The notes beneath the pieces were generated by a model that was given only the letters and a program-made list of their open reading frames with translations, was not told the origin of the DNA and searched no databases. Below, one piece after another: positions 17,840 through 25,437 of a DNA stretch of 46,338 bases (position 1 is its first letter; every line of letters starts with the position of its first letter). Position numbers and translations under genes: made by a program. The stretch lies in the NCBI GenBank assembly GCA_019120075.1, contig DWVT01000036.1:1-46338 (forward strand), written 5' to 3'. Origin of the DNA: Candidatus Mediterraneibacter excrementigallinarum (GTDB taxonomy: Bacteria > Bacillota > Clostridia > Lachnospirales > Lachnospiraceae).

Positions 17840-18253
17840 ATGAAAATGAAAGAAAGAATCATGCGGTTTATGCAGGGACGATACGGCGTGGATCCGTTCA
17901 GCAAATTCCTGCTCGTTGCCGGGCTTGTCGTTGTATTTCTGTCGGCAGCGCTGGGAAACAGGGGGATCGGAACGGCATTTTATCTGATCGGCTGGATTCT
18001 GATCATCTACTGTTATTTCAGGATGTTTTCCAGAAATGTGTCAAAGCGCTATGCAGAGAATCAGGCGTTCCTGGCAAAGACATATAAGATCCGTACTTTC
18101 TTCCAGAAGCAGAAAAATATCTGGAAACAGAGAAGAGTATACCACATTTATACATGCCCGGGCTGTAAGCAGAAGATCCGCATCCCGAGAGGAAAGGGAA
18201 AGATCGAGATCCGCTGCCCGAAGTGCGGGACAACATTTATCAAGAAGAGCTGA
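17840..18253 (+). CDS. Membrane protein with C-terminal zinc ribbon
   Basis: A 137-residue protein with two hydrophobic segments (about 22-40 and 44-62), a basic linker and a zinc ribbon with C106-x2-C109 and C126-x2-C129 (TCPGCKQK and RCPKCGTT). It is likely a membrane protein with the ribbon in the cytoplasm. Two starts are possible, ATG at 17840 or at 17846; AAAGGATGG just upstream favours the second by spacing. The J-domain gene follows after 56 bases and probably shares its transcript. Function unknown. Confidence 0.75.
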   Translation: MKMKERIMRFMQGRYGVDPFSKFLLVAGLVVVFLSAALGNRGIGTAFYLIGWILIIYCYFRMFSRNVSKRYAENQAFLAKTYKIRTFFQKQKNIWKQRRVYHIYTCPGCKQKIRIPRGKGKIEIRCPKCGTTFIKKS

Positions 18254-18309
18254 AGCGGCATTGTGCATATGAGGCCGGCAATTCAGACGAGGGAGTTTAA
18301 ACAGAGAAA

Positions 18310-19080
18310 ATGTCAGATCCATACAGTATTTTAGGCGTAGACCGAAATGCATCGGAGGAGGAGATTAAAAAAGCGTATCGCGCGCTCAGCAGAAAATACC
18401 ATCCGGATGCAAATATAAATAATCCTCATAAGGATGAAGCGGAAGCCAAGTTCAAAGAAGTCCAGCAGGCTTACCAGCAGATCATGGATGAACGCGAGCG
18501 GGGGTATTCCTCAGATACATCCTATGGAAACAACAGCGGCGGATATGAGGATTACGGTCCTTTTGGAGGATTCGGCGGGTATGGTCCGTTCGGCGGCTTT
18601 GGATATGGAGGCTATGGGGGCGGAGCCCGGAACCGTCAGGAAAGTGAGGAGGACGTCCATCTGAGAGCTGCGGCAAATTACATACGCAGCGGACATTATT
18701 CTGAAGCGCTGAACGTGCTGAACGGAATAAAAGACAGAGGCGCTCTCTGGTATTTCTACAGTGCCTCCGCAAACTCGGGTCTCGGCAATAATGTGACTGC
18801 GCTGGAACATGCGAAAGAGGCTGTCCGGCTGGATCCGGAGAATACACAGTACCAGATGCTGCTTCAGAGACTGCAGAACGGCGGAGCATGGTATCAGCAG
18901 AGGCAGACGATGTACGGTTATCCGGGATCGTTTGACAGCAGCTGCTGCGTGAAACTTTGCGTGGCCAATCTTCTGTGCAACCTGTGCTGCGGCGGAGGCG
19001 GACTCTGCTGTGGCGGCTATGGCGGAGGATATGGAGGTGGCTACGGCGGATATGGAGGTGGCTACGGCGGATATGTCTGA
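18310..19080 (+). CDS. J-domain protein with cysteine string and Gly-Tyr tail
   Basis: A 256-residue DnaJ-like protein. The J domain (2-70) has the HPD motif at 31-33, needed to stimulate DnaK ATPase. A Gly/Phe/Tyr-rich stretch (75-110) is followed by a TPR-like helical region (about 115-195: [20 protein letters not shown] and [19 protein letters not shown]). Residues 212-234 hold eight cysteines (CCVKLC, CNLCC, LCC) and the tail is GGYGGG repeats. There is no DnaJ zinc-finger or substrate-binding C-terminal domain, so it is not the housekeeping DnaJ. The cysteine cluster may bind metal or attach to the membrane; this is unproven. A weak ribosome site (GAGGGAG) lies 14 bases upstream. Confidence 0.85.
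   Translation: MSDPYSILGVDRNASEEEIKKAYRALSRKYHPDANINNPHKDEAEAKFKEVQQAYQQIMDERERGYSSDTSYGNNSGGYEDYGPFGGFGGYGPFGGFGYGGYGGGARNRQESEEDVHLRAAANYIRSGHYSEALNVLNGIKDRGALWYFYSASANSGLGNNVTALEHAKEAVRLDPENTQYQMLLQRLQNGGAWYQQRQTMYGYPGSFDSSCCVKLCVANLLCNLCCGGGGLCCGGYGGGYGGGYGGYGGGYGGYV
19030..19074 (+). repeat. 21-base tandem repeat in the J-domain gene
   Basis: Unit TATGGAGGTGGCTACGGCGG plus A, at 19030-19050 and 19051-19071, followed by TATG. It encodes YGGGYGG; copy number could vary by slippage without shifting the frame. Confidence 0.75.
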
Positions 19081-19173
19081 TGAAAAATCAGATATCAGAT
19101 GCATGAATGAAAAAAGAGAAGCTGTAATTCCATTGAGAAAGAACAGATATGACAGAATAAAGAGTAAAGAAAA

Positions 19174-19208
19174 CAGGGCTGACGCACGAAGGTGCGCAGC
19201 CCTGTTTT
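19174..19208. terminator. Bidirectional terminator between J-domain and DegV genes
   Basis: CAGGGCTG-A-CGCAC (19174-19187) pairs with GTGCGCAGCCCTG (19192-19204) around a GAAG loop, with TTTT after it and AAAA before it, so it can serve both convergent genes. Confidence 0.85.
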
Positions 19209-19239
19209 ACGATATTCAGCAAATCCGTCAGGAAACCAT

Positions 19240-20130
19240 TTAAGACAATTCCGGATTTTTACGGAACCGGACTGTTCCGATCCCGAGAGCACCCGGCCCG
19301 GTGTGAGTTCCGATGCTCATGGTCAGAGGCAGATAAAAGAGTTCCATATCCGGGAAATTTTTCTGAAGCTCATCTTTAAAATGCTCCAGTTTCTCCGGTT
19401 CCATGATCGTATTGGCGATCCCCACTTTCAAAAGACCCTGCTCTCTCAGGTGTGGGAAACGGGAGTCGATGTCTTTTCTTAATGCTTCCAACATGGTCCG
19501 GAATGCAGCTTTCATTCCTCTGCTCTTTGCGAAGGAATCCAGCTTGTCTCCCTGGATGGTAAGAACAGGCTTCAGTTTGAGAACGGTTCCGATGGCTGCC
19601 GCAGCGGCTGTGATCCGTCCGCCTTTCTTCAGGTATTCCAGTGTATCCACAGCGATATAAATGCTGGCATCCATGGCTTCGTTCTCAAGGATATCCCGGA
19701 TCTCCTTCCCGCTTTTCCCCTCTTCTGCAAGCTGCTTCGCATCAAATACAGACTGAGTCTGAGTCACGGAGATGCGGTGATTGTCCACCACAAAGACCTT
19801 CCCGTCATATTTTTCCTCACCGGCCAGCATGGAAGCGGTCTGACATGTGTTGCTCAGTCCGCTGGACATGGGGATGAATACAACTTCGTCATAATTCCGG
19901 AGCAGCTCGTCCCACATCGCCTCCACATCTCCCGGGGAGGGCTGGGAAGTGGTGATGTCCGCTCCGGATATCTGCTTTTCGTGAAACTGTTCCAGAGTGA
20001 GGTCGATCCCTTCACAGAAAGTCTGTCCGTCAATGATGACAGGCATAGGAAGGACGTGTATCCCCAGTTTTTCTCCCTCCGCGGGCATGATCCCGCAGTT
20101 GCTGTCCGTCATGATCGCGATTTTCGGCAT
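19240..20130 (-). CDS. DegV/FakB-family fatty-acid-binding protein
   Basis: A 296-residue DegV protein. These bind a fatty acid and present it to the FakA kinase for phosphorylation and entry into phospholipids. Seen are the N-terminal IMTDSNCGI, TSQPSPGDV (the T-S-x-P-S motif near 60), the lipid-pocket stretch FIPMSSGLSNTCQTA near 90, YLKKGGRI and LKPVLTIQGDKL, and the closing SIGTHTGPGALGIG. FakA is not in the window, so its partner must be elsewhere. It is transcribed alone from its own promoter and converges on the J-domain gene. Confidence 0.92.
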   Translation of the reverse strand: MPKIAIMTDSNCGIMPAEGEKLGIHVLPMPVIIDGQTFCEGIDLTLEQFHEKQISGADITTSQPSPGDVEAMWDELLRNYDEVVFIPMSSGLSNTCQTASMLAGEEKYDGKVFVVDNHRISVTQTQSVFDAKQLAEEGKSGKEIRDILENEAMDASIYIAVDTLEYLKKGGRITAAAAAIGTVLKLKPVLTIQGDKLDSFAKSRGMKAAFRTMLEALRKDIDSRFPHLREQGLLKVGIANTIMEPEKLEHFKDELQKNFPDMELFYLPLTMSIGTHTGPGALGIGTVRFRKNPELS

Positions 20131-20168
20131 AGTGTGCTACCCCTCCAAAACATTTATTGACCGTTATT

Positions 20169-20212
20169 TTAACAGGTGTTAAGATTATAGCAAAACAGGC
20201 CGGGAATAACAA
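20169..20212 (-). promoter_or_regulatory. DegV promoter with overlapping palindrome
   Basis: Minus strand TTGTTA (20207-20212), 17 bases, TATAAT (20184-20189). An inverted repeat TTAACA-GG-TGTTAA (20169-20182) covers the expected RNA start and is a candidate operator. Confidence 0.55.
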
Positions 20213-20236
20213 TGAATAAAATAATGAATAAAAAAA

Positions 20237-20310
20237 TGGAAGCAACGGGGCTCGAACCCGTGACCTCTCGCGTGTGAGGCGAACGCTCATCCCAGCTGAG
20301 CTATGCTTCC
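20237..20310 (-). tRNA. tRNA-Val (anticodon CAC)
   Basis: Minus strand folds as a full cloverleaf: acceptor GGAAGCA/TGCTTCC, D-arm GCTC-GAGC, anticodon stem TTCGC/GCGAG around loop CTCACAC, T-arm ACGGG-TTCGAGC-CCCGT. No CCA is encoded; a run of T follows. It decodes GUG. Confidence 0.97.
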
Positions 20311-20319
20311 ATGTAGACT

Positions 20320-20347
20320 ATTATAGCACTTCGCCGGGAAAATGCAA
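20320..20347 (-). promoter_or_regulatory. tRNA-Val promoter
   Basis: Minus strand TTGCAT (20342-20347), 16 bases, TATAAT (20320-20325), with the tRNA starting 9 bases later. The -35 box lies in one arm of the hairpin at 20332-20374. Confidence 0.55.
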
Positions 20348-20379
20348 GAGACGGAAATCTGCATTTTCCCGGCGTTTTT
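20332..20379 (+). terminator. Perfect 15-bp hairpin with T-run
   Basis: CGCCGGGAAAATGCA (20332-20346) and TGCATTTTCCCGGCG (20360-20374) pair perfectly, then TTTTT on the plus strand. The MATE gene reads into it from the minus side, where no T-run follows; on the plus side no gene lies upstream. Confidence 0.7.
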
Positions 20380-20406
20380 ATCTGCCTTTTGGTCGGACTG
20401 CGGGAG

Positions 20407-21783
20407 CTATCCCTGCTTTACTGTGACGGTGTCTCCATATTTCCGGAAGATATGTCTCAATATGAAGACCGCGCAGACGCTCAGGACGATTTCCGCGGTG
20501 CACTGTGCATATGCAAGTCCGTAGAGCGGGAACAGGAAGTTCAGGATAAAGAGTGCGGGAATCTCCAGCACGATCTTCCGCATGACGGCAAAAGCAAGGG
20601 CGTACTTGCCGAAGCCGAGTGCCTGAAATACGCCGACGGAAAGAAAATCAACGCTCAGGAAAGTGAGTCCCAGACAGAAACCGCGGAGGAATCTGGTGCC
20701 GTAGGCGATGACCGAACTGTTGTCCATGAACAAAGTGATGAGCCCGCCTGCTCCGATATAGTAAATAACGGTGACCGCCAGCAGGATCGGAACAATGATC
20801 TTCAGCGCGAAGAGGATCGCAGATTTCATCCTTTTCCGGTTCCCGGATGCAAAGGTGTAACTTACCAGAGGCATGATCCCCTGAGAAAATCCAAGAGAAA
20901 CCTGCATGGGGACCATGTAGATCTTGTAGGCGATTCCCATGGCTGCCACAGCGTCTGCCCCATATGAAGAAGTAAAGTTATTCAGGATGGTCATTCCGGT
21001 TACATTCAGGAGATTCTGGATGGAAGCGGGGATGCCGACGCCGCAGATTTCTCTGATGATCTTCCTGCGGAAACAGAATTTCCGCGGATCAATGCACACG
21101 AAAGTGTTTCCTCTCCGTATGTAAAGAAGGACGAAGAAGTAGAGGCAGGCGACGCAGTTGGACAGGCAGGTGGCGAGTCCCGCGCCTGCGGCTCCCATAT
21201 CCAGTCCCCAGGGCAGGATAAAGACGGGATCCAGGATAATGTTCAGGAAACAGCCGCTCATGGTCCCGATGCTGGCGTGGAGCGCCGAGCCCTCCGAGCG
21301 CACCAGATAGGCCATCACAACGTTCAGGATCGCGGGAGCGGCTCCCAGATAGACGGTCCAGAACATGTAGCCCTCCGTGGCTGCCCGGGTCGTTGTGTCA
21401 GCGCCTATCAGGGTCAGGAGAGGGCTGTGGAGCAGGGCGCAGAGAGCACCGAAGATCAGTCCGCATATGAGAGAACAGTAAAAACCGAAGGCAGAACTTC
21501 TCGAAACAGTGTCATAGTCTTTGCGCCCCAGCGCCCGGCTCATCATGCTGGATGTTCCGACGCCAAACAGATTGTTTACCGCATTGAACGCGAGCAGAAC
21601 GGGGGCGGCAAGAGAGACCGCCGCGTTTTCCACAGGATTGCCCAGCATTCCTACAAAATAAGTGTCCGCCATATTGTAGAGCACCATGACAAGGGAACTG
21701 AAGATCATGGGGACGGATAATTTTGCCACCGCAGAGGGGATCGGTGCGCTCTCAAAGAGCACAGTCTTGTCGTTTTGCTGCAT
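20407..21783 (-). CDS. MATE family multidrug efflux transporter (MepA-like)
   Basis: A 458-residue, twelve-helix MATE protein that exports drugs or metabolites using an ion gradient. Two homologous halves are visible; helix 1 has the family motif MIFSSLVMVLYNMADTYFVG, followed by AAVSLAAPV and GTSSMMSRALGRKD, with the second half from GIPASIQNLLNVTGM and FSQGIMPLVSYTFASGN. Length is usual. AGAAGG precedes the ATG by 10 bases. It lies between two tRNA genes on the same strand and has no regulator beside it. Substrate unknown; a second, distantly similar MATE gene is at 31404. Confidence 0.93.
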   Translation of the reverse strand: MQQNDKTVLFESAPIPSAVAKLSVPMIFSSLVMVLYNMADTYFVGMLGNPVENAAVSLAAPVLLAFNAVNNLFGVGTSSMMSRALGRKDYDTVSRSSAFGFYCSLICGLIFGALCALLHSPLLTLIGADTTTRAATEGYMFWTVYLGAAPAILNVVMAYLVRSEGSALHASIGTMSGCFLNIILDPVFILPWGLDMGAAGAGLATCLSNCVACLYFFVLLYIRRGNTFVCIDPRKFCFRRKIIREICGVGIPASIQNLLNVTGMTILNNFTSSYGADAVAAMGIAYKIYMVPMQVSLGFSQGIMPLVSYTFASGNRKRMKSAILFALKIIVPILLAVTVIYYIGAGGLITLFMDNSSVIAYGTRFLRGFCLGLTFLSVDFLSVGVFQALGFGKYALAFAVMRKIVLEIPALFILNFLFPLYGLAYAQCTAEIVLSVCAVFILRHIFRKYGDTVTVKQG

Positions 21784-21849
21784 GGTTGTTCAACCTTCTT
21801 TCTTGACTTCTGAGAAAATGTTGGGATCATAGCTGAAAATAAAATGCAT

Positions 21850-21887
21850 GCTATAAAGAAAATCCCGTAACCTTCCGGTTACGGGAT
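21850..21887 (-). terminator. Terminator after tRNA-Leu
   Basis: On the minus strand ATCCCGTAACC and GGTTACGGGAT (21862-21872 with 21877-21887) form an 11-bp stem around GGAA, followed by TTTCTTTAT. Confidence 0.85.
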
Positions 21888-21890
21888 AGA

Positions 21891-21974
21891 TGCGGAAGAA
21901 GAGACTTGAACTCTCACAGGATTAACTCCCACTAGAACCTGAATCTAGCGCGTCTGCCATTCCGCCACTTCCGC
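21891..21974 (-). tRNA. tRNA-Leu (anticodon CAG)
   Basis: Minus strand class II tRNA, 84 bases: acceptor GCGGAAG/CTTCCGC, anticodon stem CTAGA/TCTAG around loop TTCAGGT, long variable arm, T-arm with GTTCAAGTC. No CCA encoded. It decodes CUG. Confidence 0.96.
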
Positions 21975-21986
21975 TCGACAAGTGAT

Positions 21987-22015
21987 ATCTTATCATAACA
22001 GAATCCATTTGTAAA
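21987..22015 (-). promoter_or_regulatory. tRNA-Leu promoter
   Basis: Minus strand TTTACA (22010-22015), 17 bases ending in TGA, TAAGAT (21987-21992): a good -35 and an extended -10. Confidence 0.6.
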
Positions 22016-22142
22016 CCCCCAATTTTTATTTTTTTCATTTTCTTAAAATGCCCCTCGATTGCAAAACTAAATTCCATTCCGTTTCATCCCTCAGTGACAA
22101 CGCGTGTTGAACTGTTACACTTCCCAGACAGCAGTTTCATGG

Positions 22143-22171
22143 TTGACATATATAGATTACCGATATATAAT
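22143..22171 (+). promoter_or_regulatory. Consensus promoter of the PadR operon
   Basis: TTGACA (22143-22148), 17 bases, TATAAT (22166-22171): a perfect sigma-A promoter, so the operon needs a repressor to be controlled. Confidence 0.85.
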
Positions 22172-22203
22172 GTGCGTGAAGACATATATAGATAATCTAT
22201 ATA
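22149..22203 (+). promoter_or_regulatory. Candidate PadR operators
   Basis: TATATAGAT occurs at 22149-22157, in the promoter spacer, and again at 22185-22193, where it is the left arm of a perfect 19-base palindrome ending ATCTATATA (22195-22203). The two copies are 36 bases apart and bracket the RNA start; the second abuts the ribosome site. Confidence 0.6.
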
Positions 22204-22217
22204 AAGGAGGGACGAAT

Positions 22218-22553
22218 ATGAAAATCGACAAAAGTCTTGTGTCCGGAAGCACGACAATGCTTCTCCTGAAGCTTCTTTCAGAAAAGGACATGTACGGATA
22301 TGAGATGATCGAGACGCTTCGGGAACGTTCGCAGAACGTGTTTGAACTGAAGGCGGGAACGCTCTATCCGCTGCTCCACGGCCTGGTGGAAAAGGGGATG
22401 CTCACCGTTTATGAGAAGGAGGTGGGCGGAAAGACGCGGAAATATTACAGTATCGCAAAAAAAGGGTTGAAGGCCCTGGATGAAAAGCAGGAGGAATGGA
22501 AGACTTATGCACAGGCGGTGACCAATGTGCTGACGGCAGGAGGGGTTGTATGA
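22218..22553 (+). CDS. PadR family transcriptional regulator
   Basis: A 111-residue winged-helix repressor. The ATG at 22218 follows AAAGGAGG by 7 bases; the longer open frame upstream would run through the promoter and is rejected. The sequence shows the PadR core: LVSGSTTMLLLKLLSEKDMYGYEMI, the recognition helix region VFELKAGTLYPLLHGLVEKG and the wing YYSIAKKGLKAL. It likely binds the TATATAGAT repeats in its own promoter and thereby controls the SEDS-like gene, whose start overlaps its stop (ATGA). PadR repressors usually respond to antibiotics, phenolics or envelope stress; the signal here is unknown. Confidence 0.92.
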   Translation: MKIDKSLVSGSTTMLLLKLLSEKDMYGYEMIETLRERSQNVFELKAGTLYPLLHGLVEKGMLTVYEKEVGGKTRKYYSIAKKGLKALDEKQEEWKTYAQAVTNVLTAGGVV

Positions 22554-23899
22554 AAGCGGAAGAATATTTGAAGACACTGACGGATCAGATCCGCTGTAAG
22601 ATGGCAAGAGAGGCGGTCAGGGATGAACTGCTGGCTCATATCGAGGATCAGAAGACTGCCTACCTCAGCGAGGGGATGGAACAGGAGGAGGCCGAGGAAG
22701 CAGCGGTGCGGGAGATGGGAGATCCCGTAGAGACGGGAAATGAAATGGACAGGATCCACCGTCCGAAGATGGCGTGGGGCATGATCGCGCTGATCACTGC
22801 GCTGAGTATCGTCGGTTATGTGCTCCAGAAACTGATCGAGGCGAAAGTGGTCGAGGCGGGCGGTTACGGCTGGCTTGGATCGAGAACGCTGCTTTTTCTG
22901 ATCGTTGGTCTGCTGCTCATGGTGGGCGTCTGTTTTGTGGATTATACCCGGATCGGAATGTATGCGAAGGAGATCATGATCGCGGCGGATGTGCTGCTCT
23001 TCGGGGCGGTCATGTTTGGTGCCAGTGTGATAAACGGAGCGGGAAACTATATCGTTCTTCCGGTGATAGGGTATGTCACCATTGACTATCTGGCTCTTCT
23101 GACTGTGCCGGTCTATGCGGCCGTACTGTATGCTTACCGGGGACAGGGATACCGGGCAGTAGGAAAGGCCGTGCTCTGGATGATCCCGCCGGTGTGGCTT
23201 GTGATGCGTATCCCCAGGCTGACGACAGCGGTCACGCTGGCGCTGTCCTGTCTGATCATACTGGCGATCGCCGTGTGGAGAAAATGGTTCCGGATATCCA
23301 GGAAGAAGACGCTTGCGGGAATCCTTGCCGTGACGGTCATCGCTCCGGTTGTGGTTGGCGCTTACTACTGGTTTTTCGGAGCGGCTTATCAGCAGGAGAG
23401 ACTGAGGATGATCCTGACCCGGGATCCGACTGAATCCGGTGCGGGATATGCGGTAGGGATCATCCGGCAGCTCCTGGGGGACAGCCGGATTGCCGGACCG
23501 GGAAATATTTCACTGGAGGCGTCCCAGGTCCCGGTATTTCAGGAATTTGTTCTGAGCGGTGTGATCGCCTATTACGGGATCCTTGCCGCAGTGATCTTTG
23601 TGGGAGTCATGCTGTTCCTTCTGATGCGGTTCCTTAAGATTTCCCTGGGGCAGAGAAACCAGCTCGGTATGCTGATGGGAGCCGGATGTTCTGTGCTGTT
23701 CCTGGTGGAAGCGGCGCTTTATCTCCTGACGAATCTGGGAGTGATCTATATTGGAATATTCTGCCCCTTCCTGAGTTACGGAGGGACGGGAACGGTGGTG
23801 ACCTATATCCTGCTGGGATTGCTGCTGAGTATTTACCGGTATCAGAATACGGCTCCGGAGAGAAAAAGAGCTCCCCGGATTTCCAGAAATCCCGTGTGA
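22550..23899 (+). CDS. HAAS domain fused to SEDS (FtsW/RodA/SpoVE-like) protein
   Basis: A 449-residue membrane protein. Residues 1-70 are a HAAS/permease-prefix domain (ELLAHIEDQKTAYLSEGM and REMGDPVETG), typical of genes next to PadR. About ten helices follow, and the C-terminal part carries the SEDS hallmark FCPFLSYGGTGTVVTYILLG. SEDS proteins polymerise glycan strands of peptidoglycan from lipid II. In RodA/FtsW the catalytic Asp lies in a D-F-I-F motif after the large loop; here the matching stretch reads QEFVLSGVIAYYG with Glu332 in that place, so activity is uncertain. No class B penicillin-binding protein is nearby. AGGAGG precedes the ATG, which overlaps the PadR stop. Confidence 0.82.
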   Translation: MKAEEYLKTLTDQIRCKMAREAVRDELLAHIEDQKTAYLSEGMEQEEAEEAAVREMGDPVETGNEMDRIHRPKMAWGMIALITALSIVGYVLQKLIEAKVVEAGGYGWLGSRTLLFLIVGLLLMVGVCFVDYTRIGMYAKEIMIAADVLLFGAVMFGASVINGAGNYIVLPVIGYVTIDYLALLTVPVYAAVLYAYRGQGYRAVGKAVLWMIPPVWLVMRIPRLTTAVTLALSCLIILAIAVWRKWFRISRKKTLAGILAVTVIAPVVVGAYYWFFGAAYQQERLRMILTRDPTESGAGYAVGIIRQLLGDSRIAGPGNISLEASQVPVFQEFVLSGVIAYYGILAAVIFVGVMLFLLMRFLKISLGQRNQLGMLMGAGCSVLFLVEAALYLLTNLGVIYIGIFCPFLSYGGTGTVVTYILLGLLLSIYRYQNTAPERKRAPRISRNPV

Positions 23900-23950
23900 G
23901 AAGAACTGCAGGTAAAGATTGCAGATAAAAGATCATGACATGAAACGAAG

Positions 23951-23988
23951 AAAGGCATCCGGCGGCAGAATCCTGCCCGGATGCCTTT
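23951..23988. terminator. Bidirectional terminator between SEDS and phosphofructokinase genes
   Basis: AAAGGCATCCGG (23951-23962) pairs with CCGGATGCCTTT (23977-23988). A and T runs on both sides let it work for both convergent genes. Confidence 0.85.
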
Positions 23989-24041
23989 TCGCAGAAATAT
24001 ACGAAAGAAAACAGAACTGTTCCAAAACGAAATTATCGTTT

Positions 24042-25271
24042 TCAGCGTTTTTTTCTGTATGCAAATTTGGGGAGTCCGTTCTCCTCGGGAACCTTGACGC
24101 TGCCCTGGATCAGAGGCAGGGCGTAGTCTATGAATTCCTGAGATACATCGGAACCGTCTTTTGTGATCCATTCCAGAGGAACCGTTTTTTCCTGATTGCA
24201 GATCTGATGCACGTCTTTCAGTTCATAGTTGATGCGGTAAGGCGCATCCGGAAGACGGGTGAACGCTACCATCTTTGTGCTTTCCCCTTCCAGAGCGCAT
24301 TTTACGCCGTAGGCACCGGCTGCGGCGGACTCTTTCAGATCGGTTCCGGACAGCATGGAGGAGGAGCAGCGCTGTGAGACGTTGAGCTCCACGGAACGAA
24401 CTTTGACTCCCAGTTTTTCCTTTACCAGGTTTTCCAGATATTTTCCGGAGCCGGTGAGCATCTTGTGACCGAAGGTGTCGGTCTCTATGTCTTTGTCAAG
24501 TTCACACACAAACGTTCCGTTCCCATCGTGGATGCCCTCGGAGATGCAGACGACCAGATTAGGAACCGATTCCAGAGATGTTTTAACTGACTCGATAAAA
24601 CGATCCGGATCAAAGGAGGTCTCCGGAAGATAGATGAGCACCGGATTGTCTCCTTCGAATTTTCGCGCAAGGGCGGAAGCCGCGGTCAGCCATCCGGCGT
24701 GACGCCCCATGATCTCCACGATGGTGACGGATGTTTTGTTGTCGTATACGGAGGCGTCCAGGGCAATCTCGCGTACGGTGGAGGCAACGTACTTTGCGGC
24801 GCTGCCAAATCCCGGCGTATGGTCCGTGAGAACCAGGTCATTGTCAATGGTCTTCGGAATCCCGATGAAGCGTATGTCGCTGCTGATCTTATCTGCGTAG
24901 GCGGAGAGTTTGCTCACGGTGTCCATGGAGTCGTTGCCGCCGATATAGAAAAAGAATCCTATATTATATTCTTGAAATCGTTCGAAGATGCGGGTATATA
25001 CTTCGTCTTCCAGATCATCGGGGAGACGGTATCTGCATGAACCCAGATATGCGCCCGGAGTGGTGCGGATCAGTTCCAGTTCTCCGGATTTCTCCAACGG
25101 TTCCATGTCCATGACGGTTCCTTTGAGCAGTCCTTCGATTCCGTTTATCATCCCATAGATCGTGCCGCAGGCGTCCTCACGGTTCAGTGCTTCATAGACA
25201 ACTCCGTAGAGGCTGGCGTTGATGACGGCTGTAGGTCCGCCGGACTGACCGACGATTGCGTTTTTCTTCAT
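24042..25271 (-). CDS. Phosphofructokinase, pyrophosphate-dependent type
   Basis: A 409-residue PFK-A family enzyme that phosphorylates fructose 6-phosphate in glycolysis. Seen are GQSGGPTAVINAS at the N-terminus, GGNDS at 111-115, PKTIDND at 139-145 and MGRHAG at 189-194. In ATP enzymes these read GGDGS and PGTIDND; Asp at the second variable position and Lys after Pro mark PPi users, which can run the step reversibly and save ATP. The first variable residue is Asn rather than Asp, a departure from the usual GGDD. Length is well above the 320 of ATP-PFK, as expected for this group. AGGAGG lies 6 bases upstream. It diverges from a glycosyltransferase gene. Confidence 0.9.
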   Translation of the reverse strand: MKKNAIVGQSGGPTAVINASLYGVVYEALNREDACGTIYGMINGIEGLLKGTVMDMEPLEKSGELELIRTTPGAYLGSCRYRLPDDLEDEVYTRIFERFQEYNIGFFFYIGGNDSMDTVSKLSAYADKISSDIRFIGIPKTIDNDLVLTDHTPGFGSAAKYVASTVREIALDASVYDNKTSVTIVEIMGRHAGWLTAASALARKFEGDNPVLIYLPETSFDPDRFIESVKTSLESVPNLVVCISEGIHDGNGTFVCELDKDIETDTFGHKMLTGSGKYLENLVKEKLGVKVRSVELNVSQRCSSSMLSGTDLKESAAAGAYGVKCALEGESTKMVAFTRLPDAPYRINYELKDVHQICNQEKTVPLEWITKDGSDVSQEFIDYALPLIQGSVKVPEENGLPKFAYRKKR

Positions 25272-25385
25272 TTATTTCCTCCTGAATGAAATTTCTTCTT
25301 TGATATTTTCAAGGATTGCGGGAGCATGAAATGCAGGGCAATCCATAACAGCAAATGGGGAGAGAAAGATTCTGACCCCAACACC

Positions 25386-25414
25386 ATAATATAGTAAAAA
25401 AATAAATTTTACAA
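25386..25414 (-). promoter_or_regulatory. Phosphofructokinase promoter
   Basis: Minus strand TTGTAA (25409-25414), 17 bases, TATTAT (25386-25391), about 115 bases before the ATG. Its -35 box overlaps that of the divergent glycosyltransferase promoter. Confidence 0.55.
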
Positions 25415-25437
25415 TATAAATAAAATAGTGATATAAT
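25408..25437 (+). promoter_or_regulatory. Glycosyltransferase promoter
   Basis: TTTACA (25408-25413), 18 bases ending in TGA, TATAAT (25432-25437): consensus extended -10. Confidence 0.65.

Noticed and set aside
22104-22217. N-terminal extension of PadR
   Set aside because: It would be encoded by the promoter and operators; ATG 22218 has AAAGGAGG.
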